From: Acidovorax sp. A79
GTDB taxonomy: Bacteria > Pseudomonadota > Gammaproteobacteria > Burkholderiales > Burkholderiaceae_C
Assembly (NCBI RefSeq): GCF_041154505.1
Contig: NZ_AP028672.1
Coordinates: 1,191,001-1,255,000 of the forward strand
Length of the DNA: 64,000 nt
Direction: 5' to 3'
Made by a program: the position numbers and the translations under genes. Shown here in pieces: positions 18,129 to 26,526 of the stretch (the stretch's first letter is position 1; every line of letters begins with the position of its first letter). Under the pieces are notes generated by a model. That model saw nothing but the letters and a program-made list of their open reading frames with translations, was not told the origin of the DNA and did not search any database.

Positions 18129-21080
18129 CTACCCCCACAGCCGCCGCCGAACCCCCAGCCCCCCGACCAGCGCCGCCAGCAACACCAGCCCCCATTGCGA
18201 CAGCGTGGGGATGGCCGCCACGCCAGACGGGTCCGGCGGCAGGGCGGCCACCACCCCCACCTGTCCGGGGTCCACGATACGGCCGTTGGACTGACCGTCG
18301 TCGTCGCCCTGGCCGCCATCCGCCAGCACCAGCGTGGCCGTGGTGGAGCCCGCTGCCGCCGTGGCACCGCCATAGGGCGCCCAGGCGCCGCCCGAGAGCT
18401 TCCAGTACTGCGCGCCTTGCGGCAACGGGCCGGGGTAGGTGATGGTGACGGCCACGTTCGACTGGTTGCAGCCCGCGAGCACGAAGTCCAGCAACCCGTA
18501 CGGAAACTGCACGTTGGCGGGCGGCGCGGTGCTGGCGCTGCTGGCCTGCAGCACCTGCACGCGCTCGAAGGCGCAGGTGGCGCCGCCGCCCGATACCGCT
18601 ACGCCCACCGTGCCGCTGCCCGTGAGCGACGGCGCGGAGAACGCCTTGCTGTCCGCCAGCGGCGTGACCGGCGGCGCAACCGCCGGGGCGCCGGCCCCCG
18701 CGCCGTTCTCGGCCCTCACGCTGAAGGTGTAGGTCGCCCCGTTGGTCAGGCCCGGCACGGTGCAGCTGGTGGCGGGCCACGCGGCCGTGCAACCCGCGGT
18801 GCCCGGGGCCGTCACGCTGTGCTGCGTGATGCCTCCGCCCGTGGCGGCGGGGGCCATCCAGCCCACCACAGCCTGGCCGTTGCCCGGCGTGGCCGTGGCG
18901 GATGCCGGGGCGCCAGGAACCGTGGCGGCGATCTGCACGCCCTGCGTAACCTGGGGCGCCGCGCCCCAGTTCGCATCGCCCGCCTGGTTGGCGGCCAGGG
19001 TGCACATGCCCGCGCCCACCATCGTCACCGAGCTGCCCACCACCGAGCACACGCCCGGCGCCAGGCTGGTGTAGACCACCGCCGCGCTGGAGCGGCCGGT
19101 GGCCGCCGGGCTGATGGCGAAGCTGCCGCCCGGGACAAAAACCTGATTCGCCTGTGCGGGGAAGACGATGGCATTCGCGCCTGGGCCGATGGCGACGTTT
19201 TGCGTGGCCAGCGGCGCGGCGGTCCAGGCTGAATTGCCAGCCTGATTGGCCATGATCGTGCAAGTGCCTGCGCCAACCATGGTGACGACAGTGCCCGACA
19301 CCGTGCACACGCTTGGAGTTTGGCTCCCAACATAAACCACGGCCAGACCCGACGTGGCGTTGGCCAGCGGGTTGATGGCGAAGTTGCCGCCCGGCACGTA
19401 GGTCTGGCCTGCCTGTGCGGGGAAGTTGATGGCCTGCGTGCCCTGCAGCCACACGGCGGTGCTGGCAACCGACGCCGCACCCGGCCCCACGCCGTTGATG
19501 GCATGAACGGTAAAGCTGTACTGCGTGGCATTAGCCAGACCCGACAAAGTGCAAGGTATGGCCGTGCCGCACGATGCCTGCACAGGGCCTCCGTTGATGG
19601 TGGCGACATACTCGGTGATGGCGCTGCCGTTGGGAGCGGACAGCAGCCAGTTCAGCGTGACTTGGCCGCTGCCAGGCGCGCCGGGGGTCGCTGTAACCCC
19701 TGCGGGGGCTGCGGGCACGCCCACAGGCGTCACAGGCGCAGAAGCGACCGATGCGCTGCCCGTGCCCATGGCATTGGTCGCCGTTACCGTGAAGGTATAG
19801 GCTGTGCCATTGGTCAAGCCGGTGACGGTGCAACTCGTGTCCGTGGCAGGGCTGGGTGTGCATTGCCTGCTGTTGTCTTGCACCGCCGTGACGGTGTAGC
19901 CGGTGATGGCACTGCCGTTGTCCGCAGGGGCCGCCCAGGTGACGGTGGCCTGGCTATCGCCATGTGTGGCAACCGGCCCCGCAGGAGCATCGGGTTCCGT
20001 TGCACTTCGAAAGACTCCGCCACTCGTTCCAACATAGATCGTTGTACGCTGGGGTGTGCTGGCCAGCACCATGGCGTTGATCGAACGCTCGTTGGAATTA
20101 TTCAAGCCACCGTTGAAGGTCACCCAGTTGGCCCCTCCATCCACGCTCTTATTGAAGCCTTGATAAGCCGTTCCGGCAAAAAGCGTTGCAGGCTCAAGAG
20201 GGCTCACAAGAGTTTCTAGCACATGGGTAGAGCTGATTCCAGTGTTCATCGCAACCCAAGTTGCCCCTCCATTCACGCTTTTGAATACGCCGCCGGTCTG
20301 CGTACCAGCGTAAATTGTGGCAGGACTATTTGGGTCGATGGTCAAGCTGTACACGTACAGCGAAGCGCTGCCCATGCCGCTACCGATGGCTGTCCAGCTC
20401 GCGCCGCTATTGGTGCTTTTGAAAAGGCCTCCTTCATACGCCGCGGCATAAACCGTCGCCGGAGTCACAGGGTCCACAACAACGGTCCACGCATTGCTGA
20501 CGCCATAGACGCTCCACCATGCTGCCCCACCATCAACGCTTTTGAATATCCCCAAATCCGTACCCATGTAGAGGGTGTTGGGAGTGACAGGGTCCATCGT
20601 GATAGAGAGCACACGGGTGCCTGGGTACCCATTGTTGATCTGAGTCCAACTCGCTCCGCTATTCGTACTTTTGTAAGCGCCCGTGCTGTTTGCGCTGGCA
20701 GTACCGGCATAGACAATGGCCGCGTTGAAGGGATCCACGGCCAGGGCCGCGACGTTGTTCACCCAGCTCCCTACAGGAAGGCCTACGCTAGCGGATGTCC
20801 AATTCGCTCCGCCATCAACGGTTTTAAAAATCCCGTCTCCCGTTCCCGCATAGATCTTCGTTGGCGTCGCCGGATCGACCGCCAACGCAATGATGGCCTG
20901 GTTCGTGATTCCGGTACTGGCTGGCACCCACCCCATCGCCGCCCCCGCAGGCCACGCCATTAGCGCCAGCAGGCTGGATAACAGTGGCATCCGTATCCAG
21001 CGCGCCAGCCTCGAGACTTCTGGAGATTTAATACGTGTTTGGTGCCCCGCGCTCACAGAAAAATCAATAGAAGCTCTCAT
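18129..21080 (-). CDS. Giant surface protein: BNR-type repeats, FN3 domains, IPTL-CTERM anchor
   Basis: A 983-residue secreted protein. After a signal region (hydrophobic core LLSSLLALMAWPAGA near 32-47), residues about 50-360 hold six or seven beta-propeller repeats of the form DP..P..IYAGT..GVFKS.DGGA.W, like BNR/sialidase-type blades. Then come two fibronectin-III-like domains (about 365-550), two similar Ig-like modules beginning INFPAQAG and IVFPAQAN, a third FN3 domain, and a choice-of-anchor region ending GQGDDDGQSNGRIVDP. The C-terminus is IPTLSQWGLVLLAALVGG plus basic residues, the IPTL-CTERM signal assigned to exosortase H. No exosortase is in this window. The first Met has no clear ribosome binding site; Met 31 (20990) is the alternative. 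Adhesion or carbohydrate binding is an inference. Confidence 0.88.
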   Translation of the reverse strand: MRASIDFSVSAGHQTRIKSPEVSRLARWIRMPLLSSLLALMAWPAGAAMGWVPASTGITNQAIIALAVDPATPTKIYAGTGDGIFKTVDGGANWTSASVGLPVGSWVNNVAALAVDPFNAAIVYAGTASANSTGAYKSTNSGASWTQINNGYPGTRVLSITMDPVTPNTLYMGTDLGIFKSVDGGAAWWSVYGVSNAWTVVVDPVTPATVYAAAYEGGLFKSTNSGASWTAIGSGMGSASLYVYSLTIDPNSPATIYAGTQTGGVFKSVNGGATWVAMNTGISSTHVLETLVSPLEPATLFAGTAYQGFNKSVDGGANWVTFNGGLNNSNERSINAMVLASTPQRTTIYVGTSGGVFRSATEPDAPAGPVATHGDSQATVTWAAPADNGSAITGYTVTAVQDNSRQCTPSPATDTSCTVTGLTNGTAYTFTVTATNAMGTGSASVASAPVTPVGVPAAPAGVTATPGAPGSGQVTLNWLLSAPNGSAITEYVATINGGPVQASCGTAIPCTLSGLANATQYSFTVHAINGVGPGAASVASTAVWLQGTQAINFPAQAGQTYVPGGNFAINPLANATSGLAVVYVGSQTPSVCTVSGTVVTMVGAGTCTIMANQAGNSAWTAAPLATQNVAIGPGANAIVFPAQANQVFVPGGSFAISPAATGRSSAAVVYTSLAPGVCSVVGSSVTMVGAGMCTLAANQAGDANWGAAPQVTQGVQIAATVPGAPASATATPGNGQAVVGWMAPAATGGGITQHSVTAPGTAGCTAAWPATSCTVPGLTNGATYTFSVRAENGAGAGAPAVAPPVTPLADSKAFSAPSLTGSGTVGVAVSGGGATCAFERVQVLQASSASTAPPANVQFPYGLLDFVLAGCNQSNVAVTITYPGPLPQGAQYWKLSGGAWAPYGGATAAAGSTTATLVLADGGQGDDDGQSNGRIVDPGQVGVVAALPPDPSGVAAIPTLSQWGLVLLAALVGGLGVRRRLWG

Positions 21081-21490
21081 TTTGATATTAATTTACAAAA
21101 AAATGAAGAATGTAAAAAACACTCCCCAGGGACCGGGAACCATCACCTGCCAAGGATTGAACGTGGGGCCAGTGCAGCACAATGGCTTGAAATATCCACT
21201 GGCCGCCTTGAGCAGGCCATCGGAAATCCCGCACGCCTTTCGCTGTTTTCCACCAACTTCCGCTCGCCCGTTACCCTGTAAATGCAGGAAAGGAGCTGAG
21301 CGTGCACGTCGTGGTAGCACACCTGTGGCGCGAACGAGCCGCCCGGGTGGGCTGCCAGTTTCCTCCGGGAGTAGTGGGTTGCGAAGAAACGCTCACAAAT
21401 CGCAAACAATCACTGCAAACCCCGAACCTCGCGAATATGGGATGCCCGCCCCTGACCATGCCAGCAGAGGCCATGGAACTCGGCACAACC
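21081..21490. other. AT-richer intergenic region, no gene
   Basis: This 410-base stretch runs between the start of the giant surface protein and the stop of the cysteine-rich secreted protein. The first 40 bases are strikingly AT-rich for this genome and probably carry the promoter of the giant gene. A plus-strand frame from 21302 is antisense to the downstream gene and has no ribosome binding site. No RNA gene or terminator was recognised. Confidence 0.5.
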
Positions 21491-21859
21491 TCAGCGCTCC
21501 AGACATTCGACACTGTCTGTTCCCGTTTCGCGGTAGGTTCCGCCGTTGCCAAAACCGATGGATCCTTTGCACGAAAAATATCTGTAACGGCCTTGGATAT
21601 GGATTTTCCCCTCCGCACCTGCGGCGATATTCTGGGAATGGGTGTAGTAACCGCCATTGGATCCATCGCCGCATCTCTTTTTGGCGTATTTCAAGTCACC
21701 GCAATAAATCACAAACACCTTTTCGCCGCAGTTGTTCACGAAGATCACCTCCCCATTACCTGATTTCGCTTCAATGCAGTGCATCGCGCTTTCTCCTGGG
21801 TTCTTGGCATGTGCACTTATGCCGACGAACAGTAAAACAACTGCAATGATTGTTTTCAT
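21491..21859 (-). CDS. Small secreted six-cysteine protein, function unknown
   Basis: A 122-residue protein with a clean signal peptide (MKTIIAVVLLFVGISAHA, cleavage after A18). The mature 104 residues contain six cysteines (28, 44, 53, 63, 97, 119), enough for three disulfides, and glycine-rich loops (CGDGSNGGYYTHS, GSIGFGNGGTYRETG). The product would fold in the periplasm or outside the cell. I do not recognise the family. AGAGGT stands ahead of the start. It lies 29 bases behind the 259-residue protein gene and is probably the third gene of its operon. Base composition is lower in GC than the flanking housekeeping genes, suggesting acquisition. Confidence 0.72.
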   Translation of the reverse strand: MKTIIAVVLLFVGISAHAKNPGESAMHCIEAKSGNGEVIFVNNCGEKVFVIYCGDLKYAKKRCGDGSNGGYYTHSQNIAAGAEGKIHIQGRYRYFSCKGSIGFGNGGTYRETGTDSVECLER

Positions 21860-21888
21860 GGTGAATACCTCTTTTTGGCTTAAATCGT

Positions 21889-22668
21889 CTACGGCGCCCT
21901 ATTCGCTTGCCCATGGAAGGCAAAGGGCGTGATCGCTGCACCTGGTGCGGCGATCTCGAACTCGCCCGCGGCCAGCAGTGACAGGTCGGGATTGGGCGCA
22001 ATGACCTCCACGCGATAGCGGCCAGGCGGCCAGTCCACCGAGGAGTGCATCCACACGGGCACGGCCTCGTTCGCGCCGGAGGGAAGGGCCTGGGTCGATA
22101 GGTCGATCACTTCATTGTTGCTGGCATTGCGCCAGCGCAGGATCACAGAGTCGCCGCCCAGAAGGTTCGGCGGCACGGCGGCTTCGACGTAGCGCTCGTG
22201 GTGCGACAGCACGGGCACCTCGCCCGCAGGCAATGTGGATGTGCCGCCTTGCGGGCCGAAAGCGACGGGCGTGGCGGCACCCGCCCATAAGGTCGCCCGG
22301 CCGTCCAGCAGGCCGTGCAGACGCTGCAGCGCCGCGCTGCCGCGCGTGAAGCCGTGGGATTCCAGCCAGTGAGCTTGCAGACGGGAGTGGTCCAGCAACT
22401 CATCCAGCAAGTGCGATCCCCCTGCCGCGCGATTGCCGATGGCCGCGCTACGCACAAAGGTACCCTGCTCAGGGGCGGAGACCGCTACGAGTGGCACCAA
22501 TGAAGTTGGAGGCCACTCAGCCTTCGCCGCCTGTTGCCGGGCAGAGCCACCCAGGGCTTCAACTCCAGGGTCAGTCCCCAAAGCAAGGTAAGCTGCCACG
22601 GGGATAGCCAGTGTGAGCGCCAACGCAACGGCGGGCAGCCGTTGCAGACTTCGCGACAAGGACGGCAT
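21889..22668 (-). CDS. Membrane-anchored protein with C-terminal beta-sandwich, function unknown
   Basis: A 259-residue protein not recognised. The N-terminus is basic and then hydrophobic (LPAVALALTLAIPVAAYLAL), either a signal anchor or an uncleaved signal. A middle part has LLDELLDHSRLQAHWLESHG and LQRLHGLLDGRATLW helices. The C-terminal third looks like an Ig-like sandwich: VILRWRNASNNEVIDLS, VPVWMHSSVDWPPGRYRVEV, then LLAAGEFEI. Its start lies only 5 bases after the stop of the lipoprotein gene, and the six-cysteine gene follows 29 bases on, so the three are almost certainly one transcript. The contents suggest an envelope complex, but no function can be assigned. Confidence 0.62.
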   Translation of the reverse strand: MPSLSRSLQRLPAVALALTLAIPVAAYLALGTDPGVEALGGSARQQAAKAEWPPTSLVPLVAVSAPEQGTFVRSAAIGNRAAGGSHLLDELLDHSRLQAHWLESHGFTRGSAALQRLHGLLDGRATLWAGAATPVAFGPQGGTSTLPAGEVPVLSHHERYVEAAVPPNLLGGDSVILRWRNASNNEVIDLSTQALPSGANEAVPVWMHSSVDWPPGRYRVEVIAPNPDLSLLAAGEFEIAAPGAAITPFAFHGQANRAP

Positions 22669-22673
22669 GCTGC

Positions 22674-23261
22674 TCAGCGCGCGTTAAGCCACTTGTCGCG
22701 GGCCGTGATGCAAGCGCTAGCGCTGCTGAATTGGCTCATGTACGTATAGGAAGCGTACTCGCCCGAGCCGCATCCACCTGCGTCCTTGTAAACCGGCCCA
22801 AAGCAACTGCCGTATTTCATACTGGAAGTGGTTTTGGCGCAGAAGTTGTAGTACGTCTGCGTGGAGGGGTTGGGCAGAGTGGGGCCGTTGTCACCGCCGC
22901 AGTTCAGTGCCTTGGCATTGTCGCGCGCAAATTGCACGAGCTTGGCGTATGGCCCCGCATAGTCCGCATCCGCCGCCGCTTTCTGGCCCAATTGGCAAGC
23001 TTGGATGATTTGCTGCAGGCGGGCGTCTGCCGCACCGTAGGCGCCTGACACCTGGATGCCACAGGCGTTGGACTGCTGGCGCTCGGCCGCAGTGATTTTG
23101 TCCGGATAGTTGCAGCCGCCATTCGCCCCCCCTCCGCTACCTGTGCTGCTGCCGCCACCAGATCCAACGCTGCTGGAACTATCGCCCCCGCCGCAGGCGG
23201 CCAGCGAGGCCATCAGGCCAACCATCACGGCCAACCGGCATACGCGGCTGGTCTCTGACAT
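22674..23261 (-). CDS. Cysteine-containing lipoprotein, function unknown
   Basis: A 195-residue predicted lipoprotein. The signal ends in SLAAC with C23 lipidated, followed by a Gly/Ser linker of about 30 residues, a typical flexible tether. The domain that follows has many cysteines and aromatic residues (ERQQSNACGIQVSG, IIQACQLGQKAA, STQTYYNFCAKTTSSMKYGS, CFGPVYKDAGGCGSGEYAS). I recognise no family. I chose the ATG at 23261 because it begins a normal lipoprotein signal; an ATG at 23306 is in frame, and neither has a strong ribosome binding site. It is first of a three-gene operon and divergent from the LuxR-type regulator gene at 23413. Confidence 0.65.
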   Translation of the reverse strand: MSETSRVCRLAVMVGLMASLAACGGGDSSSSVGSGGGSSTGSGGGANGGCNYPDKITAAERQQSNACGIQVSGAYGAADARLQQIIQACQLGQKAAADADYAGPYAKLVQFARDNAKALNCGGDNGPTLPNPSTQTYYNFCAKTTSSMKYGSCFGPVYKDAGGCGSGEYASYTYMSQFSSASACITARDKWLNAR

Positions 23262-23412
23262 AAGAAGAAAGCGTGGGGTATTGGGTACAAGCATACAGCG
23301 CTCCATGATTTACGTAGATAACGTTGCTGTTTGTATCCATACGTACATTTCCCGACATCCCCCAGATGGATGAACCGGCACACTTGGCGAAAAACACACC
23401 ACAAAACAGCGC

Positions 23413-24603
23413 ATGCTCACCACCTATAGCTGCGACGACATCGGCATGCCAGGGCTGATCCGCTGTGTCTATGACGCTGCGCTTGATGCCAGCCGTTGGC
23501 AGGAGTTTCTGATTCGGTTCGCGGCAGAGTTCTCTTCGCAGGCAACGATGATCTTTGGGCAGGATTTCTCCGATCGATCGGTGGAAGTAACGGGCGCATC
23601 TGCGTCGCTGGCGGCCCACCATGGGATCGGGGAAGACTTCATGCAGAGCTTTTCTACCCACTACTGCCGTACCAACGTCTGGACGGAAGACGAGCGCTTG
23701 CACCATGAGGGGCAGTTGGTCAACGGCTCCAAGTTCTATCCTGACGCACGTCTGCCACGCACCGAATGGCATACCGACTGGCTGCGGCCACAGGACCTGT
23801 TCTATACGCTGGCAGCAGTGGTAGAAAAACGTGCACAACGCTCTTTCAACGTGACGGCGGTGCGTAGCAAGCGTTGCGGCCCCTATACCGAGGCTGAGGA
23901 AACCCGCCTGCGCATGCTGGTACCCCATCTGCAGACAGCATTCGCCCTGCATCGGCGCTTGCATCGTGCCGAGGCGCTGGCTCACGCATCGGTAGCGGTG
24001 CTAGAGAATCTGCCAATGGGCGCGGTATTGATTGACGGGCAGGCCCGTGTGCTGCATGCCAACAGCCAGGCGCATGCCCTGGCACGTGCCACGGGCCTAC
24101 TACGGTTCGATGCCCAAGGCACGTTAAGCGCAAGCGCCGCCAGCGACGACGCGCTGCTGCAGCGCGCCCTGCGCCTGGCAGTTGCAACAGGACGCGGCAC
24201 GGCGCTAGATGCCGGTCGTGCGTTGCGACTGCGGGGCAACCTTGGTGCGCAATTGCAGGTGATGGTGGCACCGCTACCGCGCTGGTCGTCGCCGTTTGGC
24301 GAGCAGGCAGCCGGCGCAGCATTTATCAGTGATCCTGCTAGTCCGGCAAAGGCGCCAGTGGATGTACTACGCACCTTCTATAGTCTCAGCGCAGCCGAGG
24401 CGCAGCTTGCACAAGCTCTGACCAATGGCCTATCGCTAAAGGAGTATGCAGACCTACGTGGCATCTCCATCCACACCGCCCGCAGCCAGTTCAAGACTGC
24501 CGCCACCAAAGTAGGTACGGGACGTCAGGCGGACTTCGTGCGCACAATCCTCACAGGCCCTGCCATGCTGCGCTGGGACGCGGGCCAGGGCGATCTGATT
24601 TGA
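23413..24603 (+). CDS. LuxR-family transcriptional regulator
   Basis: A 396-residue regulator. The C-terminal part (about 320-385) is a LuxR-type helix-turn-helix: YSLSAAEAQLAQALTNGLSL, then KEYADLRGISIHTARSQFK, then GRQADFVRTIL. The N-terminal 200 residues resemble the long sensor halves of orphan LuxR regulators in Burkholderiales. A central segment (NLPMGAVLIDGQARVLHANS) looks like a PAS-like fold. There is no receiver aspartate pattern and no acyl-homoserine-lactone synthase nearby. It is divergent from the unknown three-gene envelope operon with about 150 bases between the starts, so control of that operon is a fair inference, not shown. Confidence 0.85.
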   Translation: MLTTYSCDDIGMPGLIRCVYDAALDASRWQEFLIRFAAEFSSQATMIFGQDFSDRSVEVTGASASLAAHHGIGEDFMQSFSTHYCRTNVWTEDERLHHEGQLVNGSKFYPDARLPRTEWHTDWLRPQDLFYTLAAVVEKRAQRSFNVTAVRSKRCGPYTEAEETRLRMLVPHLQTAFALHRRLHRAEALAHASVAVLENLPMGAVLIDGQARVLHANSQAHALARATGLLRFDAQGTLSASAASDDALLQRALRLAVATGRGTALDAGRALRLRGNLGAQLQVMVAPLPRWSSPFGEQAAGAAFISDPASPAKAPVDVLRTFYSLSAAEAQLAQALTNGLSLKEYADLRGISIHTARSQFKTAATKVGTGRQADFVRTILTGPAMLRWDAGQGDLI

Positions 24604-24737
24604 CGAAAACGAGTTCCCTCGGCAGCGCGGTGGGTCTCACCGACGCGCTGCGGCTGCGCAGCGACGGCATCAGCGCGAGCGGCTGACCCGCAACACCCGC
24701 ATCACGGTTCGAGGCGGGGCGCGCGGAAGCGCCCGTT

Positions 24738-26384
24738 CTAGTGCAGCACCACGGCACGCACCTCGCCGCTGGAATAACGCTCGAACTCCAGTTCCGCCCG
24801 CACCGCGTCGTACGCAAACCGGTCCTGCTGGCCGGGAAGCGGGTACACCGTGTAGCGCGGTTGGGAGCCCAGGCGCACCTGCAGGCGGCCACCCGTGGCC
24901 TGCACATCCAGCACATTGCCGCCGCGCAGGCGGTAGCGACCCAGGTACGGGGCCAGCATCTCGTCCGACTGTGGCGGCGCTAGGCCAACCAGCGGTTCCT
25001 CTGCACGCAGGGCCGTCAAGCGCGCGCCAAAACGCGTGTAGCGCAGCACCGCGGGCCGCCCTTCCTTGTCGCGCTCGAAGCGCAGCTGCCGGCCCGATGC
25101 GGGCTGCGTGAAGGCGTCGGGCCCCAGCACCTGCAGCGGCTCGAACACACCGCCAGTGGGCCGCAGCTGCAACTGGCCATCCACCAGGGCAAGGCTCAGG
25201 GCCACCGCAGGCGACGCGCGGTAGACCCCTTCGTACGGCGCCAACGCGGCCGCGTCGGTGGCGGGCTGGCCGGGCGGCACGGGGTAGCGCAGCGCCAGCA
25301 GCGGCGTCATCACATCCTGCTGCGCGGCCCGTGCGTTGGCCACCAGGGCGATCACCGCCTCGCCCCGGTCGGGTGCCAGCAGCCATACGCTGCGAAAGCC
25401 CCCCGTGCCGCCGCCATGCAGCCAGGTGCGCAGCCCGTCGCGCTCGCGCAGCATGATGGCGTAGCCGATCTGGCCGCCGTCGTGGTCCGCCAGCGGCGTG
25501 AACAGGCGCTCGGCCGCCGGGCCCAGGGGCCCCCGCGCGCCGGCCAGCAGCGCGCGGCTGAACACCAGCATGTCGGCCGCGGTCGAGCGCAGGGCCCCCG
25601 CACCGGCAAAGGCATCGAACTCCCACACCGACACCGGCGTCTCGCCTTCATGTGGCGCAGCCAGGCGCGGCGCCTTGCCGCCCAGCGACTGCACCGTGTC
25701 CTGCATGCCCAGCGGGCCGGTGATGCGCTCGTGCACGAGCGTGGCCCAGGGCAGGCCATAGCGCTGCGCCAGCACCTCGCCCAGCACCGCAAAGCCAAGG
25801 TTGCTGTACACGCCCGCGCACGGCGGCGACTGCGCCAGGCGTGCATCGGCCAAGGCCTGCCACAGGCGGGGGCGGTCGTAGCGCAGATAGGGGTTGGCGG
25901 CGTCCGAATCGCGGCGGAAGTCCGCCGGCAGGCGTGGCAGGCAGGAGGTGTGCGTGACCAGCTGGCGCAGGGTGATGGCGGCCACCGGGACGGGCAAGGC
26001 CGGCGCCAGTGCGGGCGTGCCATTGAGCAGCCCGCCCAGCGTGTCGTCCAGCGCCATGTCGCCACGCTCCACCGCCTGCGCCAGCAGCAGGCCGGTGAAC
26101 ACCTTGCTGATCGAGCCCACCTCGAACAGCGCCTGGGCAGGTGCTTCTGCCACACGGTTGCGGGCCGTGCCGAAACGGGCCTGGCCACCGTGCCACACCC
26201 CCACTTCGGCGGCGCCGCGCAACGGGCCCAGCGCGGCAGCGGCCATGGTGTCCGCGGGTCCCGACCAGTCGAAGCCTGGCGGCGGGGCGGCATGTCCCGC
26301 CAGCGCCATCCACAACACTCCCGAGGCGAGGATGTGCCGCGCCAGGCGGGACGCCGGGAGAAGGGTTCCATCACAGCATGCCAT
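24738..26384 (-). CDS. Exported serine hydrolase, class C beta-lactamase family
   Basis: A 548-residue penicillin-binding-protein/beta-lactamase fold protein. The N-terminus is a signal (ILASGVLWMALAGHA). The active-site motifs are complete: SxxK in GSISKVFTG, YxN in GVYSNLGF, and HGGG in WLHGGGTGGFRS as the third motif. A C-terminal extension of about 150 residues (APYEGVYR..., LAPYLGRYRL...) forms two lipocalin-like strands sets, seen in other family members fused to this domain. The substrate is unknown; D-amino-acid or ester hydrolysis is typical. GGAGG lies seven bases before the start at 26384. It is divergent from the FtsX-type permease. Confidence 0.85.
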   Translation of the reverse strand: MACCDGTLLPASRLARHILASGVLWMALAGHAAPPPGFDWSGPADTMAAAALGPLRGAAEVGVWHGGQARFGTARNRVAEAPAQALFEVGSISKVFTGLLLAQAVERGDMALDDTLGGLLNGTPALAPALPVPVAAITLRQLVTHTSCLPRLPADFRRDSDAANPYLRYDRPRLWQALADARLAQSPPCAGVYSNLGFAVLGEVLAQRYGLPWATLVHERITGPLGMQDTVQSLGGKAPRLAAPHEGETPVSVWEFDAFAGAGALRSTAADMLVFSRALLAGARGPLGPAAERLFTPLADHDGGQIGYAIMLRERDGLRTWLHGGGTGGFRSVWLLAPDRGEAVIALVANARAAQQDVMTPLLALRYPVPPGQPATDAAALAPYEGVYRASPAVALSLALVDGQLQLRPTGGVFEPLQVLGPDAFTQPASGRQLRFERDKEGRPAVLRYTRFGARLTALRAEEPLVGLAPPQSDEMLAPYLGRYRLRGGNVLDVQATGGRLQVRLGSQPRYTVYPLPGQQDRFAYDAVRAELEFERYSSGEVRAVVLH

Positions 26385-26526
26385 TCCATCGCCTCCCTGA
26401 ACGGCACCACGGGGCGGGTGCCATGGCGGCATGGTCGCATGCGCTGGCTGTGGGCCAGCTTAAGGGCGCGGTGTTCCCGGATCCTTTTCAATGCGTTCGC
26501 GCAAGGCCAGGCCGCACAATCCCGCC

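Noticed and set aside
21302..21763. Plus-strand frame of 153 residues
   Set aside because: Overlaps the six-cysteine gene antisense, lacks a ribosome binding site and signal peptide; the minus-strand gene has both.
23311..23345. Two TACGTA palindromes between the lipoprotein and LuxR genes
   Set aside because: Six-base palindromes are too short to claim an operator without more copies or data.
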